From assembly GCA_937871825.1 (NCBI GenBank), contig CALMOK010000095.1, forward strand, positions 1 through 32,787: DNA of 32,787 nt, in the 5' to 3' direction. This stretch comes from an uncultured Alphaproteobacteria bacterium. Its GTDB lineage: Bacteria; Pseudomonadota; Alphaproteobacteria; Rhizobiales; Beijerinckiaceae. The notes under the pieces are model-generated. The model ran no database searches. It worked only from the letters and a program-made list of their open reading frames with translations, and was not told where the DNA came from. Shown here piece by piece: positions 25,272-32,787 of the stretch. Within the stretch, counting starts at the first letter, position 1. Every line of letters begins with the position of its first letter. The translations under genes and the position numbers were made by a program.

Positions 25272-26215
25272 CGCCCACCTCCTCGCGCGCTCAAGCCGCG
25301 CTCGACCGCGCCCACCAGGCCGACCAGGACGGCCCCGCAAACCGCCGCAACCAGAAGCGCCGCCCAGATCTGGATCGTTTGCCCGTAATAGGAACCGGCC
25401 AGCAGCCGCGCCCCCAGGCCACCATCCTCGCTCTTCGTTACTTCCGCCACGATGGTGCCCACGAGGCTGGCGGCGACGCCGACCTTGAGGCTGGCGAAGA
25501 GCATGGGGCGGCTCGCCGGCAGGCGCAGCTTGACCAGGGTCTGCGCCGTCGAGGCCGAGTAGGTCCTCAGAAGGTCGTGCTGGAGCGGCTCGGCCGACCG
25601 AAGGCCCTTGACCATGCCGACCGTGACGGGAAAGAACGACAGGTAGGCGGCAATGATGGCTTTGGGCAGCAGGCCGGTGACGGCGACCTGATTGAGCAGC
25701 ACCACGATCATCGGCGCGAGGGCGACGACCGGCACCGTCTGCGAGGCGACGATCCAGGGCATCATGCCCCGGTCGAGGCTCGGCACGTGGACAACCAGCA
25801 AGCTGAGGACGAAGCCGAACAAGGAGCCCAGCACGAAGCCGAACAGCGTCGCCTCGAGCGTCACGCGCGCGTGGAACAGCAGGCTGCGCTTGGAGGTCGC
25901 CGGCAGGCCGAAAACCGTCTTGCCGATCTCGGCGGCGATCTGATGCGGTGCCGGCAACCTTGGGCGTTCCTGCGACCAAGTGCCGAGCATGAAGTCCCTC
26001 GCCGTATAGCGCGTTCCGGCGTTGCTGAAGGCGTCGCGCTGCAGGTCCGCGTTCATGCCGACAGCCGCCGCGTACCACAGCGCGAGGATGCATCCGACGA
26101 CGACAAGCACCGGTATCGCGTGCCCGCCCACCAAGCGGGCGACGGTAAGGGACGGCACCGGTGAGCGCCGTCCGCCCCGCCCGGCTGTTTGGAGCGGCTG
26201 GGCCTCAGTCGACAT
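25268..26215 (-). CDS. ABC importer permease 1
   Basis: 315 residues, BPD_transp_1 family inner-membrane permease. One N-terminal helix (~30-50), a periplasmic stretch of about 60 residues, then about five helices. The cytoplasmic coupling loop DLLRTYSASTAQTLVKLRLPASRP corresponds to the EAA motif that docks on the ATPase. It overlaps the ATPase gene by 11 bases at its 5' end and permease 2 by 4 bases at its 3' end. Two different permeases in one operon suggest a heterodimeric channel. Confidence 0.9.
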   Translation of the reverse strand: MSTEAQPLQTAGRGGRRSPVPSLTVARLVGGHAIPVLVVVGCILALWYAAAVGMNADLQRDAFSNAGTRYTARDFMLGTWSQERPRLPAPHQIAAEIGKTVFGLPATSKRSLLFHARVTLEATLFGFVLGSLFGFVLSLLVVHVPSLDRGMMPWIVASQTVPVVALAPMIVVLLNQVAVTGLLPKAIIAAYLSFFPVTVGMVKGLRSAEPLQHDLLRTYSASTAQTLVKLRLPASRPMLFASLKVGVAASLVGTIVAEVTKSEDGGLGARLLAGSYYGQTIQIWAALLVAAVCGAVLVGLVGAVERGLSARGGGR

Positions 26216-27035
26216 AGGAGTGCCCCGCCCGCAAACCTTCCCGCACCCGGTGGGCGACCGCCAGGAAGGCCGGCGTTTCCCGGATATCGAGCGTCCTGCC
26301 GCGATCGAGGTCGCAATCCACGATATCGTGCACGCGTCCGGGGCGGGGCGACATGACGACGATACGGGTCGACAGGAACACCGCCTCGGGGATGGAGTGG
26401 GTGACGAACACCACCGTTTTGCCGGTGCGGCGCCATAGGTCGAGCAGTTGCGCGTTGAGCTTGTCGCGCACGATCTCGTCGAGCGCCCCGAACGGCTCGT
26501 CCATCAGCAGGAGGTCCGGGTCGAACGACAAGGCCCGGGCGATCGAAGCGCGCTGCTGCATGCCGCCCGACAGCTGCCAGGGGAACTTGTTCTCGAAACC
26601 ATCGAGGTTGACGAGGCCGAGGCCCGCCTTGACGCGCGCCGCCCGTTCACCTTTCGCAACACCCATGATTTCCAGCGGCAGGGCGATGTTGCGGCCGACC
26701 GTGCGCCAGGGGTAAAGGGCGGGCGCCTGGAAAACATAGCCGTAGTGGCGGGATCGGCGGGCCTGTTCCGGGCTGACGCCGTTCACGGCGACGTGGCCGT
26801 CCGTGGCGGTCTCAAGGTCGGCGATGACCCGCAGCAGGGTCGTCTTCCCGCAGCCCGATGGCCCGATCAGAGAAACGAACTCCCCCTGCCGGATCGACAA
26901 GGACACATGCGACAAAGCCTGAACAACGCCGTCCGCCGTTTCAAACGCCAACGAAACATCATCGATTTCAACAACCGGCGACTGTCCGTCCCGCGTCGAA
27001 GCGGAGCCCGTGGCCAAAGGCGTTGTCAGGCCCAT
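26205..27035 (-). CDS. ABC importer ATP-binding protein
   Basis: About 276 residues of the nitrate/sulfonate/taurine-type (SsuB/TauB) branch. Walker A GPSGCGKTT (~58-66), Q-loop Gln in YVFQAP (~103), signature LSGGMQQR (~155-162), Walker B LLLMDEPFGALD (~175-186), switch His in VTHS (~213). Energises the two permeases that follow. ATG 27035 (MGLTTPLATG) is the chosen start, but no good ribosome site precedes it and the frame is open to TTG 27110, so the 5' end is uncertain. First gene of the operon. Confidence 0.9.
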   Translation of the reverse strand: MGLTTPLATGSASTRDGQSPVVEIDDVSLAFETADGVVQALSHVSLSIRQGEFVSLIGPSGCGKTTLLRVIADLETATDGHVAVNGVSPEQARRSRHYGYVFQAPALYPWRTVGRNIALPLEIMGVAKGERAARVKAGLGLVNLDGFENKFPWQLSGGMQQRASIARALSFDPDLLLMDEPFGALDEIVRDKLNAQLLDLWRRTGKTVVFVTHSIPEAVFLSTRIVVMSPRPGRVHDIVDCDLDRGRTLDIRETPAFLAVAHRVREGLRAGHSYVD

Positions 27036-27275
27036 GCCGGCGCGAACGGAAAGCGAGTCGGTCGGTCGCTGGGCCACAATCGCCAGCGTCTCTGAAAACC
27101 GGCACGACAATCGAGCATTTCACCCCCGGCGGGCCGCGAACCAGCCCATTGAGCGAGCCTGTTCGATACCTCGAAATTTTCACCTCCGTTGACGGCTGAA
27201 CAGTTCAAGCCGACAAGATCGGTATCCGACTCATGAGCATCCGATCACCCCTGGCGGGATCCCCGTCGACGGCCA

Positions 27276-27302
27276 CCGGCGTGCGCGGGATTGTCACGCC
27301 GG
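27276..27302 (-). terminator. Hairpin after the small coiled-coil gene at 27317
   Basis: Inverted repeat CCGGCGTG / CACGCCGG with an 11-base loop, 14 bases past the stop codon on the minus strand. No T-run. The rest of the 27036-27316 gap, which also leads into the ABC operon, shows no gene, riboswitch or clear promoter to me. Confidence 0.4.
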
Positions 27303-27316
27303 CAACCGACCAAGCG

Positions 27317-27745
27317 TCACTTCGTGATGAACGTCCGCTGAAAACCATCCACGATGGTGTCGTGGAACTTGGCCAGCCAGCCCTCGGCTTCCTTGGCGCG
27401 CCCTTCGGCTGCCTCGGCCCGTCGTTCCGTCGCCATCAGGCGGGCTTCTAGGCCCCGCATCTGCTCGCCATGGTGAACAACCAGTTGCTGATGATACTCC
27501 TCGGCGGCGGCTGCCCGTTCCTCGGCGATTCGGATGGCCTCGAAAGCCTCGTTGACGAGGTCAAGCGCGGACGACCAATCGCGCTTGGGCGAGTTCCGGT
27601 CACCGGTCAGCGCCGTCAAGGGCGCCACTCGCTCCTTGAACGACGGCGAGAACTTCAGCACGCGCTCCGGATTTTCCGGCCCGTCCACGAATTCCTGCAG
27701 ATCGCCGGCGGCTTTGACATCCGGCTTGAGTGTCGATGCTTCCAT
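27317..27745 (-). CDS. Small coiled-coil protein, cluster member A
   Basis: 142 residues, no signal peptide or membrane helix, so cytoplasmic. A low-complexity N-terminal third (residues ~1-60) is followed by KRDWSSALDLVNEAFEAI and a heptad-like Ala/Glu/Arg-rich helix, ending in LAKFHDTIVDGFQRTFITK. The entry motif (D-W-x-x-A-x-D-L-V) and exit motif (FHDTIVDGF) recur in diverged form in the proteins at 29486, 30326 and 30853. ATG 27745 has GGAG seven bases upstream, preferred over GTG 27778. Last gene of a possible minus-strand unit with 29486 and 27886. Function unknown. Confidence 0.75.
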   Translation of the reverse strand: MEASTLKPDVKAAGDLQEFVDGPENPERVLKFSPSFKERVAPLTALTGDRNSPKRDWSSALDLVNEAFEAIRIAEERAAAAEEYHQQLVVHHGEQMRGLEARLMATERRAEAAEGRAKEAEGWLAKFHDTIVDGFQRTFITK

Positions 27746-27885
27746 GGCCCCACTCCCAAAACTTACCAAGTTGTACACCCATTCTGTGATTCGGCGTCAG
27801 TAAGAATCGCCTAAATCATCAGTTCCGGCATCCCGCTTGTGGATCATGGCGGACAACGGCCATGACGACCCGTGGTCGCGCCAGC

Positions 27886-29355
27886 TCACTCCGACCGGTC
27901 CGTTCCCTTGAAGACGTGGACATTGTCGGGCGGCTCCGCTTGGCCGAAAATATCCTCCTCCGGCACGCCATCGGCGGCCTTGGCTCCCGATGCGGCATAT
28001 TGGCGCTTAAAGGCGGTGTATTGTGAGAGCAGCTTGGTCCGACTGCTCCGGGCGATGTCCAGCGCGCCTTGGGCGAGGGACCGCTCGGCCCTTTCGCTCT
28101 GCAGTTCTTCGATCAGGCGACGGTTGGTCAACTCGAACGATGTGCGTTCCTGCTGGAAGCGCTCGTTCATCTGGTCGATCCGCTCGGCGAGGTTGACGGC
28201 CTTGCGGTTGCCGCTTTCGAGTGCCGAATCCTTGGCGCTCAAGGCCTTGGCGAGCATTTCGCAACGCTCTTTCAGTTCGGTCACCAAGCGCTGACCGTCG
28301 CTGATCTGGATCGCCTGGCGCCCGAAAGCCTCCTGGGCGGTTTCGGCGCGGCGTTCCGCGGCGACCTTCTCGGCGAGGATGTCCTTGAGGGTCCGCTCGG
28401 AAATCCGCAGCGCCTCCGACCGGTCCCGCAACTGGTCCCGCAAGTTGGCCAGCATCTTGTCATTCGTCGTCACGTGGGCGTTGAGGCCCTCGATCTTCAT
28501 CGCCAGCGACTGGATCTCGGCGTCCTGCGCGGTTCGTTCGACTTCGCGGTTGGTTTCGAACTTCTGCCGGGCGGCCTGTTCGGCGGCGAGCTTGATCTGG
28601 AGGATCGACACTTCCTGCCGGCCCGCCTGGATCTGCGGTTCGAGCTCGATGATCTGGCCCTTGAAGGCGGCGACCCGCTGCGAATAGCTTTCGGCCAACT
28701 GCTGCAACCGGGCGTTCTCGGTACTGGCGGTTGCGTTCAATTGACGGGTTTCAGCAAGGTCCGCTTCCGCCCGGGACTTGAACTGTTCCAGGCCATCGAT
28801 GTCGGCTCGCAACGCCTGGTTGTCGTCCGACACGGCCCGGGCGCGTTCCGTTTCGGAGGCGAGCTGCCGTTCCAGGTTGTCGATCGAGGCGTGTTGGTCG
28901 TCCAGCCGGAGGCGCTGTTGCGTCAGGTCGGCGTCCTGCTCGCGAAGCAGCTCGTCGCGGGAGCGAAGTTCCGCCAGGGCGGCGGAAAGGTCGCCGGACA
29001 TTTTTGAAGCGCTTGCCTGGAGTTCGTTCAGCTCGGAACGTGCCGCGAATGAGAGTTCGCGCTCGCGGGACAGCAGGGCTTCCATCTCCAGGAGCTTGGA
29101 CTTGCTTTGGGTGTGCTGAACGATGAATTCGTTCAACGGCTCGATCACCGCACCGAAATCGTCCGCCAGACTTTTCAGATCATCCAGCCGGCCCGATAGG
29201 TGGACGACACGTTCTCGGACGTGCTCGCTTTGCTGGCCGACCTCGTTGAGAGGACCACGTTCAAGGGCATGGCGAGGTTGCGGCGGCCGGACCTCTTTGG
29301 CCGGCAATGCGAGAACCGGCGGGGCAGGCTTGCCGCCTAGCAGTTTGGTGAACAT
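27886..29355 (-). CDS. Long filament-like coiled-coil protein, cluster member B
   Basis: 489 residues. After a ~30-residue Pro-containing head (MFTKLLGGKPAPPVLALPAK), nearly the whole protein (about residues 45-460) is one continuous coiled coil with regular leucine/hydrophobic heptads, ending in a short acidic tail (PEEDIFGQ... HVFKGTD). No catalytic domain, signal peptide or membrane helix is seen. The layout of short basic head, very long rod and short tail is like crescentin or other bacterial intermediate-filament-like proteins, but coiled coils look alike and homology is not shown. The start could be ATG 29373; no good ribosome site marks either. It lies between two small coiled-coil genes on the same strand, with gaps of 107-130 bases. 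Confidence 0.82.
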   Translation of the reverse strand: MFTKLLGGKPAPPVLALPAKEVRPPQPRHALERGPLNEVGQQSEHVRERVVHLSGRLDDLKSLADDFGAVIEPLNEFIVQHTQSKSKLLEMEALLSRERELSFAARSELNELQASASKMSGDLSAALAELRSRDELLREQDADLTQQRLRLDDQHASIDNLERQLASETERARAVSDDNQALRADIDGLEQFKSRAEADLAETRQLNATASTENARLQQLAESYSQRVAAFKGQIIELEPQIQAGRQEVSILQIKLAAEQAARQKFETNREVERTAQDAEIQSLAMKIEGLNAHVTTNDKMLANLRDQLRDRSEALRISERTLKDILAEKVAAERRAETAQEAFGRQAIQISDGQRLVTELKERCEMLAKALSAKDSALESGNRKAVNLAERIDQMNERFQQERTSFELTNRRLIEELQSERAERSLAQGALDIARSSRTKLLSQYTAFKRQYAASGAKAADGVPEEDIFGQAEPPDNVHVFKGTDRSE

Positions 29356-29485
29356 GGCCCAGGGCGGCTGCATCGTCAGTTCTGCTTCACTTGGAGGCGG
29401 GATCGAATGGCACGGGGGTTCGACCCGTCAGATCCGCGTCGGGGCCGAGGCGCCGAGCCAAAGGCCGAGAGTGCCACCGGACGCG

Positions 29486-30058
29486 TCAACCTTGTAATTC
29501 GTCCGCGCCCGGCTTGGCCACGAAGGCCAAGGCGGCATGGGCCTTCGATCCGGCTCCGAAAGCCGCCACGATCTTGTCGTGGAACAAGGTCGTCAGGTCG
29601 ATCGCCGCACTTGCGTGCTGTTCCGCCGCCATCACGAGTTCCTGCCCGGCCGCAAGCCGCGATTCCGCGACTTTGACGCGCTGCGTCATGTCGGCCAACC
29701 GCCGCTCGCCGTCCTCAAGATGGCTTTTCAAGGTCGACGCCAGGTGCTGCCAGCGCTTCGTTTCGTCTTCGGCGGCATTGACCGAATCCGATGCTTGCCG
29801 TTGCACGGTCCGGATCTCCTCTTCCAACGTCTGGCATCGTTCGCCCATCAGTTGGAACGCATCCGCCACGCGCGCCAAAAGGTCGAAGGCGGCCTCATAA
29901 TCCCGACGCTCCAGCACGGCTTTCGTCGGCATCGCCGATCCGTTGAGTTCCGGAAAGACCTGAAGCATGAAGCCTCCGATATCCGGGACCTTGGCGGGCG
30001 CGAACGCGGCATCCGCGTCCTGAGGATCGATAACGAAAACCTCGTCTCCCTGCGTCAT
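29486..30058 (-). CDS. Small coiled-coil protein, cluster member C
   Basis: About 190 residues from ATG 30058 (GTG 30097 is possible; neither has a strong ribosome site). The N-terminal ~60 residues include VFVIDPQDAD and GGFMLQVFPELNG. RRDYEAAFDLLARVADAF then opens a coiled coil with a conserved Trp (ETKRWQHLAS) and ends in TTLFHDKIVAAFG plus a 25-residue tail. These landmarks match those of members A, D and E in the same order, indicating one family. First gene of the minus-strand arm, divergent from member D. Function unknown. Confidence 0.77.
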   Translation of the reverse strand: MTQGDEVFVIDPQDADAAFAPAKVPDIGGFMLQVFPELNGSAMPTKAVLERRDYEAAFDLLARVADAFQLMGERCQTLEEEIRTVQRQASDSVNAAEDETKRWQHLASTLKSHLEDGERRLADMTQRVKVAESRLAAGQELVMAAEQHASAAIDLTTLFHDKIVAAFGAGSKAHAALAFVAKPGADELQG

Positions 30059-30170
30059 GTGCTCGGCCGCCAACGTCGTTCCCACCCTTTTGGGCACGCT
30101 ACGGAGACTTCGTCACTCCGACAAGGGCCGGACGATGAACTTCGGCGATTCTCCAGAACTCGTTCAGGGT

Positions 30171-30275
30171 TTGGTTACCATCCGGCCGGTCAGCCTCCCG
30201 AATCGTGGGAGGAACCAAGTGAAGGGGATGGAACCAGCTCCGGGCGAGCGACGAGCCGGTAACCAAGTCTTAACC
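30171..30275. promoter_or_regulatory. Divergent control region with inverted and direct repeats
   Basis: The interval between the two arms of the coiled-coil cluster holds a 9-bp inverted pair TTGGTTACC (30171-30179) / GGTAACCAA (30258-30266), a tight hairpin CCTCCC-N7-GGGAGG (30194-30212), a direct repeat GGAACCA (30211-30217 and 30230-30236), and TTAACC (30270-30275), like a CtrA half-site. Such density suggests operators for both arms. No regulator is identified. Confidence 0.45.
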
Positions 30276-30325
30276 ATAAACCATCAATTGTGGACCGATC
30301 AGATCGCGATGTCTTGCGGGGCTTC

Positions 30326-30757
30326 ATGTCCGTTGTCCACCCGGCCCAACCGGTTGCCTTTCCAATTCTCGCGGGCGTCGACCAAGGCCGCGACGCGTCG
30401 GCTCAACCCGAGACGCCGCCGGACCCGAAAACCGTTCTGGACCTGCTGCATCACGCGTCCGATGCCCTGGATCGCATGCAGGCCCGCTGCGCCGAGGTGG
30501 AGGCCGCCGCCCGGGATGTGGCGCTTCGTGGCCAACAGCATATCAACAGCGCCCGTGCCATGAAGGCCGAGTGGCAGGCTCGCGTGGCATCCCAGCAGGC
30601 CCATGTCGACGATCTCGAATGCAGGCTCGCGCTCGCGGACGAGACCGCGATGGAGCTACGAACCCGTCTCATCAGCCTTTACGGCAAGCTGGCCGCCTCG
30701 GTTCTCAACGTCCGCACGCAGCCCCGGCCACCGGCGGTCGCTTCGAAAAACACCTGA
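30326..30757 (+). CDS. Small coiled-coil protein, cluster member D
   Basis: 143 residues from ATG 30326; GTG 30290 in the same frame is an alternative. A ~35-residue variable head is followed by DPKTVLDLLHHASDALDRMQ, a coiled coil with the conserved Trp in MKAEWQARVASQQ and DDLECRLALAD, then RLISLYGKLAASV and a polar tail. The same landmarks in the same order occur in A, C and E. No signal peptide or membrane helix. First gene of the plus-strand arm, followed by member E after 95 bases. Function unknown. Confidence 0.77.
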   Translation: MSVVHPAQPVAFPILAGVDQGRDASAQPETPPDPKTVLDLLHHASDALDRMQARCAEVEAAARDVALRGQQHINSARAMKAEWQARVASQQAHVDDLECRLALADETAMELRTRLISLYGKLAASVLNVRTQPRPPAVASKNT

Positions 30758-30852
30758 AAACCGAGAAGGCCTGCCGCCCCGAAGCGGGCGAAGAACGACA
30801 TGGCCGGTTTGGGCAGCCATCACGATGGTCGCCATCATAACGGGAGAGCACG

Positions 30853-31305
30853 ATGGCCCTTGCGCAGCATTCCTCCAACGCACGGGCGGACGAGCTCTCC
30901 GTCAGGCCGTCGCCGCGTCCCGCAGCACCAAGGATCCGCGACGCCGACCCGGCGACCATCCTCCTTGAAAAGGCCAGCGCCGCGATCAATGGCTTGCGGC
31001 AGCAGCGCATTCGTCTCGACCATGAGGCCCTGGAGCGGCAGAAGCAGTTCGGCGCCCAACTCGCCGCCGCCAACGAGACCTCGACCTTGTGGCAAAGGCG
31101 CGCCGCCATCGTGTCTGAACAGTTTGACGAATCACGGGCCCGATTGGCCGACCTCGAACACATCATCGAATCCGCGACGCGTCGCATCGATCAGGCCGAA
31201 GCCAGCCTGACCCGCTTCGAGCAGACGAGTTATAATGGTAACGCCGCCGTCCACCTCTACCACCACCGCATCTTGACGGTGTTCGGGACACTGGACCTCG
31301 ACTGA
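30853..31305 (+). CDS. Small coiled-coil protein, cluster member E
   Basis: 150 residues. ATG 30853 has GGAGAG just upstream. A short Pro/Arg-rich head is followed by DPATILLEKASAAINGLRQQR, a coiled coil with Trp in TSTLWQRRAAI and SRARLADLEHII, and the C-terminal VHLYHHRILTVFGTLDLD. This closely parallels member D in length and landmark spacing. It ends 175 bases before the stop of the convergent sugar transferase gene. Function unknown. Confidence 0.8.
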   Translation: MALAQHSSNARADELSVRPSPRPAAPRIRDADPATILLEKASAAINGLRQQRIRLDHEALERQKQFGAQLAAANETSTLWQRRAAIVSEQFDESRARLADLEHIIESATRRIDQAEASLTRFEQTSYNGNAAVHLYHHRILTVFGTLDLD

Positions 31306-31400
31306 CGAAACGGGCTGTATCGATCGCCACCGCTCGGGCTCGTCAAAACCCACGGTCGCCACTCCTCTATGCTGGCCCCATTCGCCTTCGGCAACCCTCG

Positions 31401-31428
31401 CGTGACCCGAGCCAAGACCCGGGTCACG
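31401..31428. terminator. Hairpin between convergent cluster member E and sugar transferase
   Basis: Perfect 9-bp inverted repeat CGTGACCCG / CGGGTCACG with a 10-base loop in a 175-base convergent gap. It could stop transcription from either side; no strong T-run. Confidence 0.5.
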
Positions 31429-31480
31429 TCGATTGGTCGGAGCGGGATCGCCGTGAGGACGTCCCGCCCAGCGCAACGTC

Positions 31481-32787
31481 TCAGTAGACGTTCCTCGGCC
31501 TGAAAATCTGCACCACCGTCAACACGATGGCCAGAAGGTCGAGCTTGAGGCTCCAATTCTCGATGTACCACAGGTCGAGCTTGACCCGCTCTTCCATCAT
31601 GGCCAGCGTCGAGGTTTCGCCCCGATAGCCGTTGACCTGGGCCCAACCTGTGATGCCGGGCTTCGCATGGTGGCGCATCGCGTAGGTGGCGATCAGCTTG
31701 TCGTATTCGCTGTCGTGCGAAAGCGCGTGCGGGCGGGGGCCGACAAGTGACATCTCGCCCCTGAGCACGTTGAGCAATTGCGGAAGCTCATCGAGACTGG
31801 TTTTCCGCAGATAGCGTCCCACACGCGTAACCCGGTCGTCGTTCCGCGTGGCTTGTTTGACGGTGTTGCCGTCGTCCAGCGTCGTCATCGACCGGAATTT
31901 GAAGATGCGGAACATGCGGCCGCTGAAACCGGCCCGACGCTGCCTGAACAAGGTCGGGCCAGGGCTGTCGAGCTTGATGGCAAGCGCGATCATGGCGAAG
32001 AAGGGCGCGAGGATGAACAGTCCCGCAAGGCTGAGTGCCACGTCAAGGCTGCGTTTTGTCACCTGCTGCGATGGAGTCAGCGGACCGCATTGCAACTCCA
32101 CCGTCCGTCCCGGCCCGATTCCGGTGATCGGCTTTGACAAGAGCGAACTGACGGCCCGGTCAAGCAAAAGGTGAACGGGAATCGGCACGGTGCGCAGTCC
32201 ACCCGCCACCGCCTTGACCAGGGCTTGCTGGCCGAAGTCGAACGTCAGCAGGATCTCGTCGACCTTGTGCTCCCGGGCGAACTGCCTGGTCTGCTCGACA
32301 AGGGTCGCGATCTCGTCTCTTGGCTCGGCCTCGACCTCGAATTGCGCGACCACATCGTAGCCATGCCGGCCAAGGTGCCCGCCGCCGGTCGATCGGGCCA
32401 AGTGCTGCCGATCCCCGATCAGCACGACGCGACGTCGTCCAGCGAGGCGATTGTTGGCGATCAGTCCCCGGAATGTCCGGTGAGCCAATTCCCTGAGCAG
32501 CGGCAACGCCACCGCGCCGCCCGCAACAAACATCGTGGCGGTTCCACGCGAGATGTTGGGCGACAGGCGGGTCAGGATCGCGACCAGGACGATCGAAGTC
32601 GCGACCGCCAGCCACGTGAAGAAAGCGGCCCGCCTTTGGGACCGCCCCTCGATGATACGCGTCGGCGCGTAAAGGTGCTGCGACTGCATCGCCAGAACGA
32701 AGAGCGAGCCGAACGACAGGCCGATCCCAGCCGCCAAGCCGACGTCACCAATCGGATTGGACGTCGCCAACTGGCACACGACCTCGG
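31481..32787 (-). CDS. Polysaccharide-priming sugar transferase (WcaJ/ExoY type), 5'-truncated
   Basis: About 435 residues, open to the right edge. The C-terminal bacterial sugar-transferase domain is complete: KRSLDVALSLAGLFILAPFF (membrane re-entrant helix), DSPGPTLFRQRRAGFSG, FRIFKFRSM, LRKTSLDELPQLLNVLRGEMSLVGPRP and PGITGWAQVNGYRG. Upstream are a nucleotide-binding-like CoA-fold region (RRRVVLIGDRQHL) and part of the N-terminal membrane block; one or more helices are cut off. The enzyme moves a sugar-1-phosphate (often glucose or galactose) from the nucleotide sugar to undecaprenyl phosphate, the first step of exopolysaccharide or capsule repeat assembly. It probably marks the edge of a polysaccharide locus. 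Confidence 0.93.
   Translation of the reverse strand, partial: EVVCQLATSNPIGDVGLAAGIGLSFGSLFVLAMQSQHLYAPTRIIEGRSQRRAAFFTWLAVATSIVLVAILTRLSPNISRGTATMFVAGGAVALPLLRELAHRTFRGLIANNRLAGRRRVVLIGDRQHLARSTGGGHLGRHGYDVVAQFEVEAEPRDEIATLVEQTRQFAREHKVDEILLTFDFGQQALVKAVAGGLRTVPIPVHLLLDRAVSSLLSKPITGIGPGRTVELQCGPLTPSQQVTKRSLDVALSLAGLFILAPFFAMIALAIKLDSPGPTLFRQRRAGFSGRMFRIFKFRSMTTLDDGNTVKQATRNDDRVTRVGRYLRKTSLDELPQLLNVLRGEMSLVGPRPHALSHDSEYDKLIATYAMRHHAKPGITGWAQVNGYRGETSTLAMMEERVKLDLWYIENWSLKLDLLAIVLTVVQIFRPRNVY

Noticed and set aside
27111-27316. Possible riboswitch in front of the ABC importer operon
   Set aside because: No TPP (CTGAGA / ACCCTTTGAACCTGAT) or FMN box core sequences are visible.
29400-29480. 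GGGGGTTCGACCCGT, resembling a tRNA T-arm
   Set aside because: The loop phase is wrong for TTCRANY, and no matching acceptor, D or anticodon arms are found around it.
1-32787. CRISPR arrays, insertion sequences, integrases, tRNA-linked attachment sites
   Set aside because: I saw no regularly spaced repeats, no transposase or integrase motifs, and no tRNA gene.

Overview
The window is GC-rich, densely packed chromosomal DNA. It looks like an alphaproteobacterium of the order Hyphomicrobiales (Rhizobiales), probably near Methylobacteriaceae/Beijerinckiaceae. The reasons are the Tim44-like/MltA/Smr block beside fxsA and secB, a C30-carotenoid operon, an alphaproteobacterial EcfG-type promoter, and frequent GTG starts with 4-base stop/start overlaps. 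The taxonomy is inferred from gene content. I found no rRNA, tRNA, CRISPR array, insertion sequence or prophage gene.

Layout. (1) 1-1491: purine/methionine salvage, with a 5'-truncated MTA phosphorylase and adenine phosphoribosyltransferase. (2) 1514-4734, minus strand: an AI-2E-family transporter with an unusual C-terminal extension, a four-helix membrane protein, and a 25-residue membrane microprotein behind a perfect EcfG-type promoter. (3) 4850-6703, minus: a periplasmic glucan protein (OpgD-like, Tat signal) and a small membrane protein. (4) 6850-10974, plus: topoisomerase IB, a gamma-glutamyltransferase-family hydrolase, and an MFS transporter. (5) 10994-14714: an envelope/protein-export block, with tim44-like, mltA and smr on the minus strand and fxsA and secB divergent. 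(6) 14736-16670, minus: a universal stress protein, a frame-disrupted unknown gene, and a YpeA-like acetyltransferase.

(7) 16759-23183, minus: a five-gene operon crtN-crtP-acyltransferase-glycosyltransferase-aldehyde dehydrogenase. It carries the enzyme set of staphyloxanthin-type C30 carotenoid glycosyl esters, and its genes overlap by 4 bases or lie 1-12 bases apart. No C30-forming synthase is present, so the backbone must be supplied from elsewhere. (8) 23369-27035, minus: an ABC importer with an ATPase, two permeases (one frame-disrupted) and an NMT1-like binding protein.

(9) 27317-31305: the least explained part. Four small coiled-coil proteins that look like diverged copies of one another, plus one long filament-like coiled-coil protein, lie as two divergent arms around a control region with inverted repeats. 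Next to them is a polysaccharide-priming sugar transferase that runs off the right edge. I regard this cluster as the best candidate for an undescribed system. One reading is a cytoplasmic scaffold tied to surface-polysaccharide synthesis or cell shape, but its function is unproven.
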